A stretch of DNA of 16,547 nucleotides from CAYQCH01 sp964415935 (GCA_964415935.1 CAYQCH010000022.1:1-16547); one strand, 5' to 3'; shown: positions 5,767 to 13,532, counted from the first letter of the stretch. The notes: generated by a model from the sequence alone, not told the origin. A program made the numbers and translations.

Positions 5767-7140
5767 TCAGCGCTGAGCGCCGCTCGCGCTGACAATGGCG
5801 GCCGTGCCATGATCGGCGGCCTGCCGGTGCTTGGGCTCATGAGGATGCCAACCCATCACGCCCAGCATGAGAAAGAACCCGACAACGTAGCCCACCGGAA
5901 CAAACCAGCCCTGCTTCAGCCAGGCAAACAGGTTCTTTCCTTCGTGGAACTCGGAACACAGGGCCACGCCGGCGCTGGAGCCGAACCAGGTCATGGACCC
6001 GCCAAAGCCGACGGCAAAGGCGAGCATACCCCAGTCATAACCGCCCTGTTGCAGGCACAGCTTGGTCAGCGGGATGTTGTCGAAGACCGCGCTGACGAAC
6101 CCATGCCCCAGCGTTACCGCCCAGGACGCCGCCGGCAGTTCCTTGACCGGCATCAGGCTGGCCATGCCGACCAGCGAGAGGATGAACACCGTCTCCTTGA
6201 CGATGTGTCCGGCGTGGGCGAACGGCATTTCCTTGCGGCCGACCATGAACGCGCCGACCACCAGGCCTACCCACACGCCGCCCGCGGGGAAGTCAAAGAG
6301 CACGTTGCCGGCCACGCAGCCCACCAGCGCCCAGAACACGCAGATGATGAACTTCCACTGCACGTCGGACAGCGTCAGGCCGCCTTCCGGGTCCTTGAGG
6401 ATGGGTTGATGCTTGTCCTGCTGCCTGGCGCCGAAGTATATGATGACAACTCCCGCGCCCAGCGTGCCGACAGCCGCATGCAACACATCAACGGGCGAGA
6501 CGCCGGCAATCCACATCATGGTCGTGGTGGTGTCACCCACCACGGACGGGGCGCCGCCGGCATTGGAGCAGGCCACGATGGCCGCCAGGAACCCGATGGT
6601 CAGCCTGCCCTTGAACACTTCCCTGGCAATCACGCCACCGATCATTGCTGAGGCGATGTTGTCCAGGAAGGCGCTCAGGACGAGGATGAAAAACAAGAGC
6701 ATGGCCGGTCCCTTCCAGTCGTCCGGAAGGATGGCCGGCAGCCAGTCGCCCAGCTTCGACTTCTCGAAGCACTTGGACATGACCGCGAAGCCGAGCAGCA
6801 GGCCGCCGATGTTGGCCAGCCCGCGGGCTTCGTGGTAGTGGTCATGCGTCAGATGCCCGATGAGGTCGGTGCCCATGTACAGCTGATGGCCCAGGACAAA
6901 TCCCAGGCCGGACAGGGCGATGTCGCGCGCTTCCCACTTCAGGCGATGCGAGAGCGTGATGCAGAGGAGGGTTGCGCCGAAGATGATGAAGTCCAGCTTG
7001 ATGCCGAACATCGACAGGGCTGGATGCGGCGCATTGCCGCCGGCCAGCTTGCCGATGACCATGGCAGTGATGACCGTGAATGGCAACAAGAAACGACGTA
7101 CCCAGTGCACGTCGTTTTGCGGGGGTGGAATGCTTTCCAC
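5767..7140 (-). CDS. nhaD: NhaD-type Na+/H+ antiporter (ion transporter superfamily)
   Basis: 457-aa inner-membrane protein with about eleven to thirteen hydrophobic segments. The two half-repeats typical of the ArsB/NhaD (ion transporter) superfamily are visible: AFLDNIASAM (about 157-166) followed by NAGGAPSVVGDTTTTMMW (193-210), and later VFDNIPLT (352-359) followed by GFGGSMTWFGSSAGV (378-392). The Asp-Asn pairs and the GD-TTTTMMW segment match NhaD proteins, which exchange Na+ or Li+ for H+. An organic-anion substrate cannot be excluded from sequence alone. The frame is open to 7224, but GTG 7140 follows a GGGAG site by six bases and is the better start. The C-terminal 25 residues are His-rich and probably cytosolic. 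It has its own promoter, a palindrome at the predicted transcription start, and a terminator. Confidence 0.85.
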   Translation of the reverse strand: MESIPPPQNDVHWVRRFLLPFTVITAMVIGKLAGGNAPHPALSMFGIKLDFIIFGATLLCITLSHRLKWEARDIALSGLGFVLGHQLYMGTDLIGHLTHDHYHEARGLANIGGLLLGFAVMSKCFEKSKLGDWLPAILPDDWKGPAMLLFFILVLSAFLDNIASAMIGGVIAREVFKGRLTIGFLAAIVACSNAGGAPSVVGDTTTTMMWIAGVSPVDVLHAAVGTLGAGVVIIYFGARQQDKHQPILKDPEGGLTLSDVQWKFIICVFWALVGCVAGNVLFDFPAGGVWVGLVVGAFMVGRKEMPFAHAGHIVKETVFILSLVGMASLMPVKELPAASWAVTLGHGFVSAVFDNIPLTKLCLQQGGYDWGMLAFAVGFGGSMTWFGSSAGVALCSEFHEGKNLFAWLKQGWFVPVGYVVGFFLMLGVMGWHPHEPKHRQAADHGTAAIVSASGAQR

Positions 7141-7171
7141 GTAGGTCTCCCTTGGCAGTACGAGGTCTAAC

Positions 7172-7191
7172 CCTTGCCAATAATGGCAAGG
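7172..7191. promoter_or_regulatory. 20-bp perfect palindrome at the predicted antiporter transcript start
   Basis: CCTTGCCA (7172-7179), ATAA, TGGCAAGG (7184-7191). It covers the expected start site and first bases of the antiporter mRNA. As DNA it could be a repressor operator; as RNA it forms an 8-bp hairpin. The arm reading TTGGCA on the minus strand could also pair with TGCCAA next to the ribosome site (about 7157-7152), giving an alternative fold. Confidence 0.55.
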
Positions 7192-7196
7192 CGTAT

Positions 7197-7224
7197 ATCC
7201 TACGGTTTTTTTGCTCCCTGTCAA
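7197..7224 (-). promoter_or_regulatory. Predicted promoter of the antiporter gene
   Basis: TTGACA (7224-7219), 16-base spacer, TAGGAT (7202-7197; 4 of 6). A second TTGACA at 7240-7235 has no good -10 at the right distance. Confidence 0.55.
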
Positions 7225-7283
7225 CGGTATCTTTTGTCAAAACAGGATATTTAATTTAATCTTGAATTGATTAATGACTTGGT

Positions 7284-7976
7284 ATGAGTTTCGAAAGACC
7301 TCCATCAAATCACACGCCAGACCGGGAGTTGTCGGAGTTACGCACACGAGTCGTCCAATACCCGGAACTTGTCCCAAAGCTGTTGCGTTTGCTCGAACGA
7401 AAAGGAATGGCCGGAGCCATTGTTCCTGTTGAGGTCCCACAAGGCGACTCTGCAGAACCACAACCTGCTGAACAGCGTTGGGTGGAGTGGAAGCGCGCAT
7501 ATAATAAAGACGGTCAGGAAATCCCGGGTCACATTGAAAAAATTTTCCGGGTCGAACTGCGTAACGCTCCTTTGGAGGAGCTCATCGAAGATGGCCATTA
7601 CGATTACGTCGACCCCAATATCACCAGCGAGAGTTTTCCTCTCGAACAATCCGAGGGTCGTATGGATTTTCCGCTCATACAATTTAACCGCATGGTAGAT
7701 ACCGAAGAAGTTAATGCCTGGCTTGAGCAAAATGAGTTAAGAGGAGCAACGCTAAAAGAATTGCTCGTCGTTGGTTCGGAGTTTCCTCAGGAACATCGGC
7801 GCATTTTTGTGGCGGGTTTGGGTCAGCAATGGCAAGGGACAGAAGACAACCTGGCCTTTGTCCCCATTCTTCTTGGGAATGCACAGACGCACAGTCTCAA
7901 TCTCTATGAAGGGCGGGAACGGTGGCATGATTTTGATCACTTTCTGGCCGTCAGCAAGCCTGTTATAGATGAATAG
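7284..7976 (+). CDS. Hypothetical cytosolic protein, 230 aa
   Basis: I do not recognise this protein. It has no signal peptide, membrane segment or metal-binding cluster. The first 45 residues look helical (Leu-rich LVPKLLRLLERKG). The middle is mixed and acidic. The C-terminal part (about 150-230) contains the hydrophobic segments LKELLVVGSEF, RRIFVAGLG and FVPILLG, which suggest a compact alpha/beta fold, and ends with an aromatic, acidic HDFDHF. ATG 7284 is the only reasonable start; there is no SD. It is richer in A+T than the antiporter gene next to it. Its mRNA ends at a good terminator just before the pheS promoter. A weak TTGTCA (7234-7239) could be its -35. The gene is probably real because the frame is long and ends at a terminator. 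Confidence 0.75.
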   Translation: MSFERPPSNHTPDRELSELRTRVVQYPELVPKLLRLLERKGMAGAIVPVEVPQGDSAEPQPAEQRWVEWKRAYNKDGQEIPGHIEKIFRVELRNAPLEELIEDGHYDYVDPNITSESFPLEQSEGRMDFPLIQFNRMVDTEEVNAWLEQNELRGATLKELLVVGSEFPQEHRRIFVAGLGQQWQGTEDNLAFVPILLGNAQTHSLNLYEGRERWHDFDHFLAVSKPVIDE

Positions 7977-8002
7977 ATATCTGCCTACAAGTCGCTTCAT
8001 AC

Positions 8003-8029
8003 CTTCCGTCCTCGTGACGGAAGTTTTTT
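8003..8029 (+). terminator. Terminator of the 7284-7976 gene
   Basis: Eight-bp stem CTTCCGTC (8003-8010) / GACGGAAG (8016-8023) with a 5-base loop and six T residues (8024-8029). The T-run overlaps the -35 box of the pheS promoter. Confidence 0.92.
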
Positions 8030-8056
8030 GTCAAAACACCCTGTATTTGGTAGGTT
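8028..8056 (+). promoter_or_regulatory. Predicted promoter of the pheS-pheT operon
   Basis: TTGTCA (8028-8033), 17-base spacer, TAGGTT (8051-8056; 3 of 6). It starts within the T-tract of the preceding terminator and predicts a leader of less than 20 bases, with no attenuator. Confidence 0.45.
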
Positions 8057-8079
8057 ACACGTATCAAATAACCGTTTTT

Positions 8080-9102
8080 ATGAAGGAAAAATTGGAGCGA
8101 CTCCGTTTAGATGCTCGCCAGGATTTGTTTGCAATCACAACGCATGAAGATCTTGAAAAGTGGCATACTAAGATTTTAGGACGCAAGCAAGGCGAGTTAA
8201 CTTTGCTGCTGCGCGGGTTGGCTGGTCTGAGTATTGAGGAGAAACGCAAAGTCGGTCCGGATGCTAATAAATTACGAGAAGAGTTGGATCGGCTTTATAG
8301 AGAGCGGAAAGTTTGGATTGAAATGCAGTCTGGTCCCGATATCGACACCACCCTGCCGCCGGTTTTGCCGCCACAGGGGCATCTGCACCTGGTCACGCAG
8401 ACCATCCGCCACATTACGGACATTTTTAAGCGGATCGGTTTTACGCGCGTGCGCCATCCGGAAGTGGAATGGGACTATTACGCCTTTGAGTCGTTGAACA
8501 TGGAGCAGGGGCATCCGGCGCGCGATGACTGGGAAACGTTTTTCATTACGCCGGAAGACGCCAAAGGGAAGCGCATGCTGCTTACGCCGCATACCTCCAG
8601 CGGCCAGGTGCGGGAAATGGAAAAGAAACAATTTCCCATCCGCATGATCAACATCGCCAAGTGCTATCGCCGCCAGGCCGACGTGACGCATACGCAGATG
8701 TTCCATCAGTTTGAAGGGTTGTACGTGGACGAGCAGGTCAGCATCCAGCACCTCAAAGGAGTTATGGACTATTTTGCCAAATCGTTTTTCGGTCCCAAGC
8801 GTGAAATCCGTTTGCGGCCGTTCCACTTCCAATTTACCGAACCCAGTTTTGAAATCGACATCACGTGCGGGCTTTGTTTTGGCAAAGGCTGCAAGTTCTG
8901 CAAAGAGGGCTGGGTGGAATTGGGTGGCTCCGGCATGGTGCATCCGCATGTGCTAAAAGCCGGCGGGTTTGATCCCAAAAAAGTTTCCGCCTTTGCCTTC
9001 GGCTGGGGCGTGGAGCGCGTCGCCCTGATGCGCGAGGGTTTGTCGATTCCCGATTTGCGCGAACTGTACCGAAATGACCTCCGCTTTTTAGAGCAATTTT
9101 GA
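8080..9102 (+). CDS. pheS: Phenylalanyl-tRNA synthetase alpha subunit
   Basis: 340-aa class II synthetase subunit that carries the active site of the alpha2-beta2 enzyme charging tRNA-Phe. An N-terminal coiled coil (about 1-85) binds tRNA. Motif 2 is seen at KCYRRQADVTHTQMFHQFEG (194-213) and motif 3 at FAFGWGVERVALMREG (305-320). GMVHPHVL at 285-292 is characteristic. A C-x2-C-x4-C-x2-C insert (Cys263, Cys266, Cys271, Cys274) precedes GWVELGGSG; the same kind of insert occurs in some Firmicutes PheS. I chose ATG 8080; the frame upstream to 7969 runs through the terminator. No SD is visible. Base composition changes inside the gene: codons 1-84 are A+T-richer and the rest G+C-richer. A membrane-protein gene follows after one base. 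Confidence 0.97.
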   Translation: MKEKLERLRLDARQDLFAITTHEDLEKWHTKILGRKQGELTLLLRGLAGLSIEEKRKVGPDANKLREELDRLYRERKVWIEMQSGPDIDTTLPPVLPPQGHLHLVTQTIRHITDIFKRIGFTRVRHPEVEWDYYAFESLNMEQGHPARDDWETFFITPEDAKGKRMLLTPHTSSGQVREMEKKQFPIRMINIAKCYRRQADVTHTQMFHQFEGLYVDEQVSIQHLKGVMDYFAKSFFGPKREIRLRPFHFQFTEPSFEIDITCGLCFGKGCKFCKEGWVELGGSGMVHPHVLKAGGFDPKKVSAFAFGWGVERVALMREGLSIPDLRELYRNDLRFLEQF

Positions 9103-9103
9103 T

Positions 9104-9721
9104 ATGTCTGCTTCGCTGTTTAAGGTTTCAAAAGAAACTTCTGATCAAATGGTTTTAGAGATGGATAACTCTATCCTGAAAATGATCATTCCAGTGATGA
9201 AGTTTGCCGCGATATTGCTTCTGTTTCTGGGCTTTTTGTATGCTGCTACCGAAGCGATAGCGTTTAAGATGGATCAGACGCAAATCAGCTGGTTTATGCT
9301 TGCTGCTGATGCCGCGATGGCTGCGATTTTTTATCTCATCTATCGTTTATTGCTCAAAGCCGATTCCAAGGTGGTGATCTTTTTGGATAAGTCCACGAAT
9401 AAATTCAAAAAGGTCCGCACTCAATCCAAAAGGGAGGTGATAGAGGAATACGGGCTTAGTGACATAAAGCAAATAAAGATGGTAATCCGTGTCTCACAGG
9501 GCAGTAGATTGATGTTTCATGGTCACAATTACTTCATCTTGAAAGATCAAAAAAAAATTGCGTTTTGGGATGCCGCAAATTCATCCAACAGAAAGGACAT
9601 ATCTCAATTTTCGGAGTTTGATTTGGGTCAACGAGTCGCCAATTTCTTAAAAATTCCTTTTATTTATCCTGAAAAAATTCCAGCAGTTACTGGGATTGGA
9701 TTTCCAACAGAAATTGAATAG
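9104..9721 (+). CDS. Membrane protein with PH-like cytosolic domain, inside the pheST operon
   Basis: 205 aa, starting one base after the pheS stop and ending four bases before pheT, so it is certainly co-transcribed. Two membrane segments (about 27-49 and 61-85) are followed by a soluble domain. The pattern there (VVIFLDKSTNKFKK, then GLSDIKQI, then RLMFHGHNYFILKDQKK, then ANFLKIPF) is like bacterial PH-like domains of the DUF304 type: a basal strand with Asp, an Ile-containing turn, a dG-type hairpin and a C-terminal helix. This is a fold-level guess. It is clearly A+T-rich against pheT, which suggests an insertion into an ancestral pheS-pheT pair. No SD. Role unknown; a direct link to tRNA charging is not required. 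Confidence 0.8.
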   Translation: MSASLFKVSKETSDQMVLEMDNSILKMIIPVMKFAAILLLFLGFLYAATEAIAFKMDQTQISWFMLAADAAMAAIFYLIYRLLLKADSKVVIFLDKSTNKFKKVRTQSKREVIEEYGLSDIKQIKMVIRVSQGSRLMFHGHNYFILKDQKKIAFWDAANSSNRKDISQFSEFDLGQRVANFLKIPFIYPEKIPAVTGIGFPTEIE

Positions 9722-9725
9722 ATGT

Positions 9726-12119
9726 ATGAACATTCTTTTGTCTTACAACTGGCTTCGCGAGCATGTCGCGACCAGGCTCAAACCCCGCGAACTGGCCAGG
9801 CAGCTGTCGTTGCATTCCATGGCCGTGGAAAAGGTGCTGCCGGAAGCGCCGGATTTGTCCGATATGGTCGTGCTGGCGGAAATCGTGGAAGTAAACAAGC
9901 ATCCGAATGCCGATAAATTGCAGCTGGCCGTGGTCAATACGGGCAAAGAAAAGGTCCGCGTGGTTTGCGGTGCGCCCAACATCAAGCCGGGCATGAAAAT
10001 CGCGTTTGCCCCGGTTGGCGCCATGGTCCGCTGGCATGGGGAAGGCGATCCCATTGAATTGAAGCCGGCCAAAATCCGCGGCGAGGAAAGTTTTGGCATG
10101 ATTTGCGATGACTGCGAGATTGGCCTGGCCAAGACGCCGAATCCGGCGGGGGTGACCGACTATTCGCATCTCAAGGCCAGGGCTGGCACGACCATGCGCC
10201 AGGCGTTGGGGTTGGACGACACGATTTTTGACATTGAAATTACCACCAACCGCATTGACGCCGCATCCGTGGCCGGCATGGCCCGCGAAGTCAGCGCCAT
10301 GACCGGAGAGAACGTCAAAAAAGACGCCGTAAAGCTCTATAAAGGCGGCAAGGGAAAGAGCGCCATGCCGCTGAAGATTGAAATTAAGGACAAAGAAAAG
10401 TGCCTTGGCTTTCATGGCGTTGTGTTGCGCAACGTGAACGTCGGCCCGTCCCCCGAATGGCTGCAGCGTCGTTTGCGCGGCGCAGGACATAGCACGTTTA
10501 ACAACATCGTGGATGTCACCAACTATGTCATGCGCGAGTTGGGCCAGCCGCTGCACGCCTTTGACTATGACAAAGTCGACGGCGGCAAGTTAATCATCCG
10601 CGCCGCCAAAGAAGGGGAAAAACTCAAGACGCTGGACGGCAAGGAAGAAACGCTTAAGCCGTTCATGTGCGTAGTGGCCGACGCCAAGCAAGGCCAGGCT
10701 TTGGCCGGCGTCATGGGAGGCGACAGCGCCAAGATTACGGACAGCACCACCACCGTGTTGCTGGAAGCCGCGTCCTGGGATCCGCGCACCATCCGCCGCA
10801 CCATGAAGGCGCTGGACAAGTTCAGCGACGCCGGCGGGTATTTCAACAAAGGCGTGTCGCCGCAGCTGGCCGCCATGGCCCTGCGCCGCGCCATCGAGCT
10901 GATATGCGACATTTCCGGCGCGGAAGTGGCCAGCGACATCATCGACATCGAACCCAAGTACAAAGCGAAACAGATTGACCTGGCATTGAGCCGCGCCGAA
11001 GCGTTTTTGGGCGCGCAGCTGAAAGAAGCAGATGTAAAAAAGCAGCTGGAAGCGCTTGGTTTTGAAGTGAAAAAGGGGAGCAAGGGCACGCTGCGCTGCA
11101 CGGTGCCGCATTGGCGCCAGTTTGACGTGACCATTGAAGAAGACCTCATTGAAGAAGTCGCCCGCTTGTACGGCTATCACAACGTCGACAACTTGTTGCC
11201 GTCGGGCCGCCTGCCCGCGCCGGTATTCAACAAGCAGCTGGAGGCGGAGGATGCGCTGAAAACCACCATGCAGGGCGCCGGCTTCACGGAAGTCTATACC
11301 TACTCCATGGTATCGGAAGCGTTGTTAAAGTTGTCCGGACGACAGGCAGATGACGCCATTCGTTTGTTGAATCCATTGGACGCCGAGCATGCGGCCATGC
11401 GCACGCGCGTGTTGCCCAGCGTGCTGGAAGTGGCGGCCATGAATCAGGGCCTGGTTCCGGAGCAGCGCATATTTGAAATCGCCATGTCTTACCAGCCGAT
11501 CAAAAAAGGCGATTTGCCGGCAGAAGTGTCCGAATTCGTGGCGTGTATTGTCGCGGAGAGCGAGGAAGTGTCGTACCGCGAGGCCAAAGGCGTGGTGGAA
11601 ACGGTATTGCTCCAGCTGGGATTGAAAGAGGCGGTAACCATCGAGCCGTCCAGCGATGACCTGTACCGCCCCAGGCTGGGTATGGATGTGAAACTTGGCG
11701 GAACGGCGGTCGGCCATTTTGGCATTGCCAGCAGCAAGGCCATGCAAGGCGTTGGTTTGAAGAAGCCGGCTGCTGTCGTGGAATTGTCGTTCCCTCAGCT
11801 GGTTGCCCAGGCCAAGCCGGTCATGACCTACAAGCCCATTCCGAAATTTCCGTCCATTGAACGCGATGTCTCCATTACGGTTTCCAGCGCCGTAGCATGG
11901 GGGAGCGTGGAGAGCGTTGCGCGCAAGGCCGGCGGCGAGCTGGTGCGCGATGTCGAACTGTTCGACATTTACGACCATGAAGACGGACGCAAGAGCTTTG
12001 GTTTTCATGTGGAATATCGCAGCGATGAAAAGACGCTGGAAGTGAAAGATATCGAACCCATACACGATTCCATTGTCCGCGCGCTGGAAAAAGAGCTCAG
12101 CGCTTTCCTGAGAGCATAA
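9726..12119 (+). CDS. pheT: Phenylalanyl-tRNA synthetase beta subunit
   Basis: 797 aa, the usual length for the bacterial long-form beta subunit that binds tRNA-Phe and edits Tyr-tRNA-Phe. In order: the N-terminal helix-turn region (MNILLSYNWL), an EMAP-like tRNA-binding domain (about 42-155), the B3/B4 editing region (TTNRIDAASVAGMAREVSA at 173-191), the B5 DNA-binding-like domain (about 412-485), a catalytic-like core (about 500-700) and the C-terminal ferredoxin-like anticodon-binding domain (about 703-797, starting near PIPKFPSIERDVS). In the B3/B4 region the usual RFERG is YFNKG (372-376), a departure from the well-known forms. ATG 9726 fits the family N-terminus; the frame upstream to 9696 overlaps the previous gene. 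Operon end is marked by a terminator. Confidence 0.98.
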   Translation: MNILLSYNWLREHVATRLKPRELARQLSLHSMAVEKVLPEAPDLSDMVVLAEIVEVNKHPNADKLQLAVVNTGKEKVRVVCGAPNIKPGMKIAFAPVGAMVRWHGEGDPIELKPAKIRGEESFGMICDDCEIGLAKTPNPAGVTDYSHLKARAGTTMRQALGLDDTIFDIEITTNRIDAASVAGMAREVSAMTGENVKKDAVKLYKGGKGKSAMPLKIEIKDKEKCLGFHGVVLRNVNVGPSPEWLQRRLRGAGHSTFNNIVDVTNYVMRELGQPLHAFDYDKVDGGKLIIRAAKEGEKLKTLDGKEETLKPFMCVVADAKQGQALAGVMGGDSAKITDSTTTVLLEAASWDPRTIRRTMKALDKFSDAGGYFNKGVSPQLAAMALRRAIELICDISGAEVASDIIDIEPKYKAKQIDLALSRAEAFLGAQLKEADVKKQLEALGFEVKKGSKGTLRCTVPHWRQFDVTIEEDLIEEVARLYGYHNVDNLLPSGRLPAPVFNKQLEAEDALKTTMQGAGFTEVYTYSMVSEALLKLSGRQADDAIRLLNPLDAEHAAMRTRVLPSVLEVAAMNQGLVPEQRIFEIAMSYQPIKKGDLPAEVSEFVACIVAESEEVSYREAKGVVETVLLQLGLKEAVTIEPSSDDLYRPRLGMDVKLGGTAVGHFGIASSKAMQGVGLKKPAAVVELSFPQLVAQAKPVMTYKPIPKFPSIERDVSITVSSAVAWGSVESVARKAGGELVRDVELFDIYDHEDGRKSFGFHVEYRSDEKTLEVKDIEPIHDSIVRALEKELSAFLRA

Positions 12120-12120
12120 G

Positions 12121-12156
12121 AAAAAGCCCCCGCGCCTGCCGGCCGGGGGCTTTTTT
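12121..12156 (+). terminator. Terminator of the pheS-pheT operon
   Basis: AAGCCCCCG (12124-12132) / CGGGGGCTT (12144-12152) followed by TTTTT, starting two bases after the pheT stop. A-rich upstream and T-rich downstream flanks extend the stem. Confidence 0.93.
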
Positions 12157-12160
12157 GAGC

Positions 12161-12166
12161 TTGACA
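12161..12166 (+). promoter_or_regulatory. TTGACA box before the 12228-12524 gene
   Basis: A perfect TTGACA directly after a terminator, the same arrangement as at other genes here. No good -10 lies 16-18 bases on (TCGCGG). TACAGTAAAAT at about 12195-12206 could hold a -10 with a different weak -35, so the promoter is only partly defined. Confidence 0.35.
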
Positions 12167-12227
12167 ATTGGTAAAATTTCCCATCGCGGATGCAATACAG
12201 TAAAATACCAGTTGTAAAAACAAATAT

Positions 12228-12524
12228 ATGCTCAACACCAGCCTCGATGTCCTGTACATGACCCTTGCCCTCTGCGTATTCTTGCTGACGCTGTTCTTGT
12301 GCTGGGCGTTGTACTACCTGATCCGCCTGGGACGCAATGCCGTTTACACCGTGGAGAAGTTTACCAGCGTATTGCATAAGGCCGACGAGGTGCTGGACAT
12401 GCTCAAAGAGAAGTTACATTCCAGCGGAGCATACATCGGCTTGCTGGCCAACGCCGTGAAGTCGGTGGTGGAGTACATGAAAGACCGTCCGGAACGCAAA
12501 GAGCGGAAGCGGGTTCGCGGATAA
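12228..12524 (+). CDS. Small single-span membrane protein, 98 aa
   Basis: The protein has one long hydrophobic segment (about 8-33), which would be a membrane anchor. An amphipathic helix (about 37-63, with regular Val/Phe/Leu spacing) follows, then another helix (about 68-84) and a very basic tail (ERKERKRVRG). The layout resembles small envelope proteins of the DUF948 kind, but I do not claim membership. ATG 12228 has no SD (A-rich upstream), as for pheT and pheS. The gene stands alone between the pheT terminator and a bidirectional terminator. The basic tail could sit near the membrane surface or nucleic acid. Function unknown. Confidence 0.75.
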   Translation: MLNTSLDVLYMTLALCVFLLTLFLCWALYYLIRLGRNAVYTVEKFTSVLHKADEVLDMLKEKLHSSGAYIGLLANAVKSVVEYMKDRPERKERKRVRG

Positions 12525-12542
12525 CATGCGCATGAAAAAAAG

Positions 12543-12575
12543 AAGGAGCCATTGCCCGTGCGGCGATGGCTCCTT
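12543..12575. terminator. Bidirectional terminator between convergent genes
   Basis: Fourteen-bp stem (12543-12556 / 12562-12575, one G-T pair) with a CGTGC loop. On the minus strand it is followed by CTTTTTTTC (12542-12534), a strong tail for the 12575-13051 gene. On the plus strand TTTAT follows and may end the 12228-12524 transcript. Confidence 0.92.
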
Positions 12576-13051
12576 TATCGTGCGGTGAGATTGACGTGAA
12601 TCCGGCTGTTGGCGACGCTCACCCTGGCGTGAACCATGATGAGCTTGCGCATGTTCGGCCAGCCAACCCACCCCTTCTGCTGGCGGTACATCCAGGCTGA
12701 CACGGCGCAGGCCGCCGCCAGCCACGGGTCGTAGAAGGCGATCTGTTCCGGAGACAAGATGTCCCGGAGCGGGGGGCCGCGGTCTTCGTAGAAGTTGCGG
12801 CACTGCGCCTTGTACTTGCCCGTTGCTTCGCAAAAGACGAAATCCATCATGGAGCGGTACTCGCTCATGCGCTGCTTCGAACCGATGTACGCCAACCCCT
12901 GCTGGAATTCGCCATGGGCGAGCAGGAGCGCTTCCGTGCGGGGGAAGACCGAGTCGGTCGCTCCGCCCACCTGCTGCAGCGCCAGCTCGCACATTTGTTC
13001 GAGCTGCTGGAAGATTTCATGCCTCGGGCCGATTTCCATGCCCTGTCTCAT
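12575..13051 (-). CDS. Hypothetical protein, 158 aa, second gene of a two-gene operon
   Basis: Family not recognised. It looks soluble and mostly helical. The N-terminal half (about 10-60) is Gln/Glu/Leu-rich and amphipathic. The middle (about 65-100) is aromatic and charged, with isolated Cys residues but no clear metal site. The hydrophobic stretch WLAAACAVSAWMYR (about 116-129) is short for a membrane span and may be a buried helix. The start is ATG 13051 with a GGAGG site upstream. This ATG overlaps the stop of the upstream gene by four bases (ATGA), so the two are translationally coupled. GC-rich codon use matches the upstream gene and the divergent dioxygenase. The two proteins may form a complex; that is inference from coupling only. 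Confidence 0.7.
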   Translation of the reverse strand: MRQGMEIGPRHEIFQQLEQMCELALQQVGGATDSVFPRTEALLLAHGEFQQGLAYIGSKQRMSEYRSMMDFVFCEATGKYKAQCRNFYEDRGPPLRDILSPEQIAFYDPWLAAACAVSAWMYRQQKGWVGWPNMRKLIMVHARVSVANSRIHVNLTAR

Positions 13052-13467
13052 GACTCCTCCTCCGGCTGGATCCACAAGAACATCATGCCGACGATGGCTT
13101 CGTCGGCGGGCTCGCCGCCCGCAACCACTCGCTCGGCGTAATCGTCGATGAGAGGCTTGGGGATACCGGCGATGATGTACCTCCAGCCCCCAGCCTTGAG
13201 TACGTGCGCGATCATCTCCTCGACCTGAAGACCGCGAAGCGGCTCGAGGTCGCGGCCGATCATGGCCACGATCAGCCGGTCACGGTTGGTGTCCATGGCC
13301 GACTGCGTGTCGTCAAACGATCCGGCCACGCGGTGCTTCTGTACCGGAAGCATCCTGGCGAAGGCCGCATCCAGCTCGGCGGTAAGCGCGATGGCGTAGC
13401 ACGGCCATTGCGCCTGGAGCGCTTCCAAGAGGACGCTGGAAAACAATGCGTGTTGATGCGGATTCAA
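13048..13467 (-). CDS. Hypothetical protein, 139 aa, first gene of a two-gene operon
   Basis: Unknown family, soluble, no signal peptide. Two regions stand out: a helical N-terminal half, and RDRLIVAMIGRDLEPLRGLQVEEMIAHVLKAGGWRYIIAGIP (about 62-103), which looks like alternating strand and helix of a small alpha/beta fold. The C-terminus ends with the strand-like VGMMFLWIQPEEES. The frame is open to a TTG at 13500, which would lie almost at the predicted transcription start. TTG 13467 follows an AGGAGG site by 11 bases (9 from its last aligned GA) and is preferred, though a non-ATG start makes this uncertain. The last four bases overlap the next gene. The promoter shares its -35 box with the dioxygenase gene, which suggests joint control or competition. 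Confidence 0.65.
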   Translation of the reverse strand: MNPHQHALFSSVLLEALQAQWPCYAIALTAELDAAFARMLPVQKHRVAGSFDDTQSAMDTNRDRLIVAMIGRDLEPLRGLQVEEMIAHVLKAGGWRYIIAGIPKPLIDDYAERVVAGGEPADEAIVGMMFLWIQPEEES

Positions 13468-13503
13468 AAGGCCCGATCCCTCCTGTCGAAAAGCCGACAA
13501 GTG

Positions 13504-13532
13504 TTTTTAGCAGGTTTTTGAAGGATTGTCAA
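13504..13532 (-). promoter_or_regulatory. Predicted promoter of the 13467-12575 operon
   Basis: On the minus strand TTGACA (13532-13527), exact 17-base spacer, TAAAAA (13509-13504; 4 of 6). Its -35 overlaps the plus-strand -35 at 13526-13531. Confidence 0.6.

Noticed and set aside
5671..6651. Plus-strand ORF of 326 codons opposite the antiporter gene
   Set aside because: It is antisense to a clear membrane transporter. Its translation is His/Gly/Ala-rich, without hydrophobic segments or known motifs.
7969..8079. Extension of pheS upstream to 7969
   Set aside because: The extra 37 codons run through the terminator and promoter of this intergenic region, and normal PheS proteins begin at the coiled coil encoded from 8080.
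11325..12377. Long minus-strand ORF (350 codons) across the end of pheT, and a similar one at 9687-10556
   Set aside because: Both are antisense to a full-length, well-matched pheT. Their translations are Arg/His/Gln-rich without domain signatures, and the first crosses a terminator.
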